Shown here in pieces: positions 59,388 to 64,000 of a stretch of 64,000 nucleotides of DNA. Source of the stretch: Klebsiella planticola ATCC 33531. Lineage in GTDB: Bacteria; Pseudomonadota; Gammaproteobacteria; Enterobacterales; Enterobacteriaceae. The stretch lies in assembly GCF_000735435.1 (NCBI RefSeq), contig NZ_JMPP01000007.1, positions 16,036 to 80,035 of the forward strand, given 5' to 3'. The notes beneath the pieces are model-generated. The model did not search any database and was not told the origin of the DNA. It was given only the letters and a program-made list of their open reading frames with translations. The translations under genes were made by a program, and so were the position numbers. The number at the start of each line of letters is the position of its first letter. Position 1 is the first letter of the stretch.

Positions 59388-60113
59388 ATGTACTTATCCA
59401 GACATCCGACCAGTTATCCGACCCGGTATCAGGAAATTGCCGCCAGACTTGAGCAGGAGCTACGCCATCACTACCGCTGCGGCGACTACCTTCCGGCTGA
59501 ACAACAGCTGGCCACGCGTTTTGAAGTCAACCGCCATACCCTGCGCCGGGCGATCGATCAGCTGGTTGAACGCGGCTGGGTCCAGCGTCGTCAGGGGGTT
59601 GGCGTGCTGGTGCTGATGCGCCCAATCGACTATCCGCTCAATGCCCAGGCGCGCTTCAGCCAGAATCTGCTCGATCAGGGCAGCCACCCGACCAGCGAAA
59701 AGCTGCTGTCGGTACTGCGCCCGGCCAGCAGCCATGTCGCCGAAGCCTTTGGCATTGATGAAGGCGACAACGTCATTCATCTCCGGACCCTGCGCCGCGT
59801 CAACGGCGTCGCGCTGTGCCTGATCGACCACTACTTCACCGACCTGCGCTTCTGGCCAGCGCTGCAAACTTTCACCCAGGGTTCACTGCACGATTTCCTG
59901 CGCCAACGGCTGGATGTCGAACTGACCCGCGCGCGCACCAAAATCAGCGCCCGTCGCGCCCAGGCTAAAGAGAGCAATATTCTCGGGATCCCCAACATGG
60001 CGCCGCTGCTGTGCGTGAGAACCCTGAACCACCGCGCGGGCGAAACGCAGGCTACGGAGTACTCCGTCAGCCTGACCCGGGCGGACATGATTGAATTCAC
60101 CATGGAGCACTGA
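59388..60113 (+). CDS. phnF: GntR/HutC-family regulator PhnF
   Basis: 241 residues. The N-terminal winged helix (LPAEQQLATRFEVNRHTLRRAIDQLVERGWVQRRQGVGVLV) is followed by a UTRA ligand domain ending ATEYSVSLTRADMIEFTMEH. Probably a repressor of phosphonate genes. ATG 59388 gives the E. coli length. phnG starts directly after the stop. Here phnF is the first gene of the run, whereas in E. coli phnCDE precede it. Confidence 0.96.
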   Translation: MYLSRHPTSYPTRYQEIAARLEQELRHHYRCGDYLPAEQQLATRFEVNRHTLRRAIDQLVERGWVQRRQGVGVLVLMRPIDYPLNAQARFSQNLLDQGSHPTSEKLLSVLRPASSHVAEAFGIDEGDNVIHLRTLRRVNGVALCLIDHYFTDLRFWPALQTFTQGSLHDFLRQRLDVELTRARTKISARRAQAKESNILGIPNMAPLLCVRTLNHRAGETQATEYSVSLTRADMIEFTMEH

Positions 60114-60566
60114 ATGCACTTTGATACCGCAACCCGCCAGCGCTGGATGTCCGTGCTGGCCCACAGTGAACCCGAGGAGCTGCTGGCACGGATGCAGACC
60201 CTGCAGCTGGCGCCGGACTATGAACTGATTCGCGTGCCGGAAACCGGCCTGGTGCAGCTGCAGGCACGGATGGGCGGGATCGGCGATCGCTTCTTCGCCG
60301 GCGACGCCACCCTCACCCGCGCCGCCATTCGCCTTGCCGACGGCACCATCGGCTACAGCTGGATCCTCGGGCGCGATCGACCACATGCCGAACGCTGCGC
60401 CACCATCGACGCGCTGATGCAATCGCCCCACCATTTTCACACCTTAATGGAAACCCTGATTACCCCGCTGGAAGCACAACGAAGCGCACGCATTGAAGCC
60501 CGACGCGCCGAAGTCAACGCCAGCCGGGTGGACTTCTTTACTCTGGTTCGCGGAGATAACGCATGA
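60114..60566 (+). CDS. phnG: C-P lyase core subunit PhnG
   Basis: 150-residue subunit of the PhnGHIJ core complex. With PhnI, PhnH and PhnL it takes part in forming alpha-D-ribose-1-methylphosphonate-5-triphosphate from ATP and phosphonate. It starts [23 protein letters not shown]. Coupled to phnF (no gap) and phnH (4-base overlap ATGA). Confidence 0.96.
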   Translation: MHFDTATRQRWMSVLAHSEPEELLARMQTLQLAPDYELIRVPETGLVQLQARMGGIGDRFFAGDATLTRAAIRLADGTIGYSWILGRDRPHAERCATIDALMQSPHHFHTLMETLITPLEAQRSARIEARRAEVNASRVDFFTLVRGDNA

Positions 60567-61147
60567 CCTTACAAACCGCTTTTACCCTACCGGTGCCGGA
60601 TGCCCAGCACAGTTTTCGTCGCCTGCTCAAAGCCATGAGCGAGCCGGGCGTCATTGTCGCCCTGCAGCAGCTCCAGCACGGCTGGCAGCCGTTGAATATC
60701 GCCTCCACCAGCCTGCTGCTGACACTGGCGGACCACGAAACGCCGGTCTGGCTCTCATCGGCGCTGCATAACGACCTCGTCGGCCAGAACTTACGTTTTC
60801 ATACCGGCGCACCGCTGGTGGAACTGCCGCAGCAGGCGGTCTTCGCCGTCACCGATGAACGTATCAGCAGCGAACAGCTTAACGTCCTGTCCGCTGGTAC
60901 CGTCGCTGCGCCGGAAACCGGCGTCACGCTGATTGTCCAACTCGCCAGCCTCAGCGGCGGACGCATGCTGCGCCTGACCGGGGCCGGTATCGCTGAGGAG
61001 CGCATGATTGCCCCGCAGCTGCCGGACTGCATCATTGATGAGCTGACCGAACGCCCGCACCCGTTCCCGCTGGGCATTGACCTGATCCTCACCTGCGGCG
61101 AGCGCCTGCTGGCTATCCCGCGCACCACCCACGTGGAGGTTTGCTGA
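60563..61147 (+). CDS. phnH: C-P lyase core subunit PhnH
   Basis: 194 residues, the same as E. coli. Structural subunit of the C-P lyase core with a PLP-transferase-like fold that lacks the PLP site. It starts [29 protein letters not shown]. Overlaps phnG by 4 bases and phnI by 1 base. Confidence 0.96.
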   Translation: MTLQTAFTLPVPDAQHSFRRLLKAMSEPGVIVALQQLQHGWQPLNIASTSLLLTLADHETPVWLSSALHNDLVGQNLRFHTGAPLVELPQQAVFAVTDERISSEQLNVLSAGTVAAPETGVTLIVQLASLSGGRMLRLTGAGIAEERMIAPQLPDCIIDELTERPHPFPLGIDLILTCGERLLAIPRTTHVEVC

Positions 61148-62211
61148 TGTACGTTGCCGTCAAAGGCGGAGAGCGAGCGATCGAAGCCGCTCACGCCTTA
61201 CAGGAACATAAACGACGAGGCGATGGACGGCTTCCCGAACTGAGCATTGAACAGATTACCCAACAGCTACACCTGGCGGTCGATCGGGTGATGACCGAAG
61301 GCGGCATCGCCGATCGTGAACTGGCGGCGCTGGCGCTCAAACAGGCCAGCGGTGACAACGTCGAAGCCATTTTTTTACTGCGCGCGTATCGCACCACCCT
61401 GCAGCGGCTGGCGGTGAGCGAACCTGTCGATACCGCCAGCATGCGCCTGGAACGCCGTATTTCGGCGGTCTATAAGGATATTCCCGGCGGCCAGATGCTC
61501 GGCCCGACCTACGATTACACCCACCGCCTGCTGGATTTCACCCTGCTGGCCAACGGCGAAACGCCGCCGCTGAAAACCGCCGAACGGCCGCCGGAAGCCA
61601 CACCGCACGTTTTTAACCTGCTGGTGCAGCAGGGGCTGGCGAAAGCGGAACAGGAGTCCCACGCCCGGCCCGACGACATCACCCGCAATCCGCCGGTCTA
61701 TCCCTGTTCTCGCTCGTCACGCCTGCAACAGCTGGTGCGCGGCGATGAAGGCTATCTGCTGGCGCTGGCCTACTCCACGCAGCGCGGCTACGGCCGCAAC
61801 CACCCTTTTGCCGGTGAGATTCGCAGCGGCTACGTCGCCATTGAGATCGTCCCCGAAGAGCTGGGTTTTACGGTCAATATCGGCGAACTGCTGATGACGG
61901 AATGCGAGATGGTCAACGGTTTCGTGGCGCCGGAAAGCGAGCCGCCGCACTTTACGCGCGGCTATGGCCTGGTATTCGGCCTGAGCGAGCGCAAAGCGAT
62001 GGCGATGGCGCTGGTCGACCGGGCGCTACAGGCGCCGGACTACGGCGAGGAGATAGCCGGGCCAGCGCAGGATGAAGAGTTTGTCCTCGCCCACGCCGAT
62101 AACGTCGAGGCGGCCGGTTTCGTCTCGCATCTCAAGCTGCCCCACTATGTCGATTTCCAGGCCGAACTGGCGCTGCTGAAACGCCTGCAACGGGAGAACG
62201 AACGTGGCTAA
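61147..62211 (+). CDS. phnI: C-P lyase core subunit PhnI
   Basis: 354-residue subunit with nucleosidase activity that displaces adenine from ATP for phosphonate when PhnG, PhnH and PhnL are present. It starts [19 protein letters not shown] at 61147 (TGATG overlap with phnH) and ends LLKRLQRENERG. Length equals E. coli. phnJ begins within its last 8 bases. Confidence 0.96.
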   Translation: MYVAVKGGERAIEAAHALQEHKRRGDGRLPELSIEQITQQLHLAVDRVMTEGGIADRELAALALKQASGDNVEAIFLLRAYRTTLQRLAVSEPVDTASMRLERRISAVYKDIPGGQMLGPTYDYTHRLLDFTLLANGETPPLKTAERPPEATPHVFNLLVQQGLAKAEQESHARPDDITRNPPVYPCSRSSRLQQLVRGDEGYLLALAYSTQRGYGRNHPFAGEIRSGYVAIEIVPEELGFTVNIGELLMTECEMVNGFVAPESEPPHFTRGYGLVFGLSERKAMAMALVDRALQAPDYGEEIAGPAQDEEFVLAHADNVEAAGFVSHLKLPHYVDFQAELALLKRLQRENERG

Positions 62212-63052
62212 CCCACTCACTGGCTACAACTTTGCTTATCTTGATGAGCAGACCAAGCGCATGATCCGCCGGGCAATTCTCAAAGCGGTGGCGATTCCCG
62301 GCTACCAGGTACCGTTCGGCGGCCGCGAAATGCCGATGCCCTACGGCTGGGGCACCGGCGGTATTCAGCTGACCGCCAGTATCATCGGTGAGCATGACGT
62401 GCTGAAGGTGATTGACCAGGGCGCCGATGACACCACCAATGCGGTGTCGATACGGCAGTTTTTTAAGCGCGTCACCGGCGTCGCGACCACCGAGGCAACC
62501 TGCGATGCCACGCTGATCCAGACCCGTCACCGGATCCCGGAAACGCCGCTCACCGAAGATCAGATCCTGATCTTCCAGGTGCCGATCCCGGAACCGCTGC
62601 GCTTTATTGAGCCGCGCGAGACCGAAACCCGCACCATGCATGCGCTGGAAGAGTACGGCGTGATGCAGGTGAAACTGTATGAAGACATTGCCCGCTTCGG
62701 TCATATCGCCACCACCTATGCCTACCCGGTAAAAGTGAACGGCCGCTATGTGATGGACCCGTCGCCTATCCCTAAATTCGACAACCCGAAAATGCACATG
62801 ATGCCCGCGCTACAGCTGTTCGGCGCCGGGCGGGAAAAGCGTATTTACGCCGTGCCGCCGTTTACCCCGGTGGAGAGCCTCGATTTCGACGACCACCCCT
62901 TTACCGTCCAGGAGTGGGATGAACCCTGCGCCATTTGCGGGTCTCGCCACAGCTACCTTGATGAAGTGGTACTCGATGACAGCGGCAAACGGATGTTTGT
63001 CTGCTCCGATACCGACTATTGCCGCCAACAGAGCGAGGCGCTGAACAAATGA
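62204..63052 (+). CDS. phnJ: C-P lyase radical SAM subunit PhnJ
   Basis: Cleaves the carbon-phosphorus bond of 5-phosphoribosyl-1-phosphonate by radical SAM chemistry. The unusual late Cys set is present at C242, C245, C267 and C273 (CAICGSRHS, FVCSDTDYC). Gly33 (AIPGYQVPFGG) corresponds to the glycyl radical site of E. coli. The start is GTG 62204, 282 residues. Overlaps phnK by 4 bases. Confidence 0.97.
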   Translation: MANPLTGYNFAYLDEQTKRMIRRAILKAVAIPGYQVPFGGREMPMPYGWGTGGIQLTASIIGEHDVLKVIDQGADDTTNAVSIRQFFKRVTGVATTEATCDATLIQTRHRIPETPLTEDQILIFQVPIPEPLRFIEPRETETRTMHALEEYGVMQVKLYEDIARFGHIATTYAYPVKVNGRYVMDPSPIPKFDNPKMHMMPALQLFGAGREKRIYAVPPFTPVESLDFDDHPFTVQEWDEPCAICGSRHSYLDEVVLDDSGKRMFVCSDTDYCRQQSEALNK

Positions 63053-63807
63053 GCCATCCGTTACTCGCGGTCAATCATCTGACCCATCTTTATGCGCCGG
63101 GCAAAGGCTTCAGCGACGTCTCTTTTGAACTGTGGCCCGGTGAAGTGCTGGGTATCGTGGGCGAGTCCGGCTCGGGGAAAACCACTCTGCTGAAAGCCCT
63201 CTCGGCGCGCCTGGCGCCGCAGGAAGGTGAAGTGCGGTATGAAAACCGCTCGCTGTATGCGATGAGCGAAGCGGATCGCCGTCGTCTGCTGCGCACCGAA
63301 TGGGGCGTGGTACATCAGCATCCGATGGACGGCCTGCGGCACCAGGTGTCGGCGGGCGGCAATATCGGCGAGCGCCTGATGGCCACCGGCGCACGCCACT
63401 ACGGAAATATCCGCGCCACCGCCGAACGGTGGCTGAGCGATGTCGAAATTCCGCCGTCGCGTATTGACGATCTGCCCACCACTTTTTCCGGCGGTATGCA
63501 GCAGCGTTTGCAAATCGCCCGCAACCTTGTGACCCAGCCGAAGCTGGTGTTTATGGACGAGCCGACCGGCGGTCTGGATGTCTCGGTGCAGGCGCGTCTG
63601 CTCGACCTGCTGCGTGGTCTGGTGGTCGAGCTGAACCTGGCGGTGGTGATTGTCACCCACGACCTGGGGGTGGCGCGCCTGCTGGCTAACCGTCTGCTGG
63701 TCATGAAACAGGGTCAGGTGGTGGAAAGTGGCTTAACCGACCGGGTGCTGGACGATCCTCATCATCCGTATACCCAGCTGCTGGTGTCATCAGTATTGCA
63801 GAACTGA
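63049..63807 (+). CDS. phnK: C-P lyase ATPase-like subunit PhnK
   Basis: 252 residues, an ABC-type ATPase that binds the PhnJ face of the core complex and is not a transporter subunit. Walker A GESGSGKTT near residue 40, signature FSGGMQQRLQIARNL, Walker B LVFMDEPTGGLD, and an H-loop THD are all intact. Start ATG 63049. phnL would be expected next, but a repeat region follows and runs to the window end. Confidence 0.96.
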   Translation: MSHPLLAVNHLTHLYAPGKGFSDVSFELWPGEVLGIVGESGSGKTTLLKALSARLAPQEGEVRYENRSLYAMSEADRRRLLRTEWGVVHQHPMDGLRHQVSAGGNIGERLMATGARHYGNIRATAERWLSDVEIPPSRIDDLPTTFSGGMQQRLQIARNLVTQPKLVFMDEPTGGLDVSVQARLLDLLRGLVVELNLAVVIVTHDLGVARLLANRLLVMKQGQVVESGLTDRVLDDPHHPYTQLLVSSVLQN

Positions 63808-63817
63808 GGTTGCTGTC

Positions 63818-63847
63818 GCCGGGTGGCGCTGCGCTTACCCGGCCTAC
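63818..63847. repeat. REP palindrome after phnK
   Basis: GCCGGGT (63818-63824) and ACCCGGC (63837-63843) pair around GGCGCTGCGCTT, followed by CTAC. This is a typical enterobacterial REP arm pair and may stabilise or attenuate the phn transcript. Confidence 0.85.
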
Positions 63848-64000
63848 GAACACAGCCCCCCAGGCCGGGTTAGGCCGTGAACACAGCGCCCCAGGCCGGG
63901 TAAGGCCCACGAACGCAGCGCCCCAGGCCAGGTAAGGCCATGAACGCAGCGCCCCAGGCCGGGTAAGGCCATGAACACAGCGCCCACAGGCCGGGTAAGG
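63848..64000. repeat. 31-bp tandem repeat array, cut by the window end
   Basis: Five successive units of 31, 32, 31, 31 and at least 28 bases start at 63848, 63879, 63911, 63942 and 63973. Each begins GAACACAGCG or GAACGCAGCG and ends in an arm close to GGCCGGGTAAGGCC, so the unit looks derived from half of the adjacent REP. Units differ by only one to three bases. There are no spacers, so it is not a CRISPR. Confidence 0.92.

Noticed and set aside
63848..64000. Possible CRISPR array at the window end
   Set aside because: The 31-base units abut each other with no unique spacers and are derived from a REP arm, so this is a tandem repeat.

Overview
The window is chromosome from a member of the Enterobacteriaceae. 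The most likely group is Klebsiella/Raoultella, though this rests only on gene order and repeats. Genes 1-34 kb follow the E. coli K-12 order almost one for one, with highly similar proteins. Two points favour Klebsiella-like relatives: no ampC or ampR lies between frdD and blc, and there are REP elements built on GTAGGCCGGGTAAGGC-type arms. The species cannot be fixed from the sequence alone.

1-34.8 kb is conserved core. Leftward: mutL (3' end cut off), amiB, tsaE and nnr, with queG divergent. Then come two tRNA-Gly genes, a solitary amino-acid-binding protein, orn, and rsgA-psd-mscM. The rest of the core is epmA, frdABCD, blc, gdx (guanidine-II riboswitch), ecnA/ecnB, efp with divergent epmB, yjeI, groSL (sigma-32 promoter), yjeH, fxsA, aspA, dcuA, cutA-dsbD-yjdC, a large DUF1176-type secreted protein, and tRNA-Phe. 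The EF-P modification set (epmA, efp, epmB) lies within 8 kb.

34.8-53.5 kb is accessory DNA where E. coli carries the cad region. It opens with a decayed tyrosine integrase next to tRNA-Phe. A TetR regulator follows, with a candidate operator, two short-chain dehydrogenases and an NAD(P)-binding protein. Next is a membrane-bound MarT-like regulator with its FidL-like partner, divergent from a chaperone-usher fimbrial operon of nine genes. That operon ends with a PglL/WaaL-type O-oligosaccharyltransferase and a degenerate EAL protein. I consider this the most novel system in the window: apparently a fimbria with its own protein glycosyltransferase and c-di-GMP-related protein. A ScsC-like thiol oxidoreductase, a TerC transporter and cbpA-cbpM follow.

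53.5-64 kb returns to the E. coli-like order: melA-melR (melB absent), proP, yjdM, yjdN, and the C-P lyase operon phnFGHIJK without phnCDE in front. The window ends in a REP element and a 31-bp tandem repeat array just after phnK.

Several genes use non-ATG starts (rsgA and psd TTG; mscM, frdA, gdx, fxsA and phnJ GTG). These starts were chosen from ribosome binding sites and recalled family lengths.
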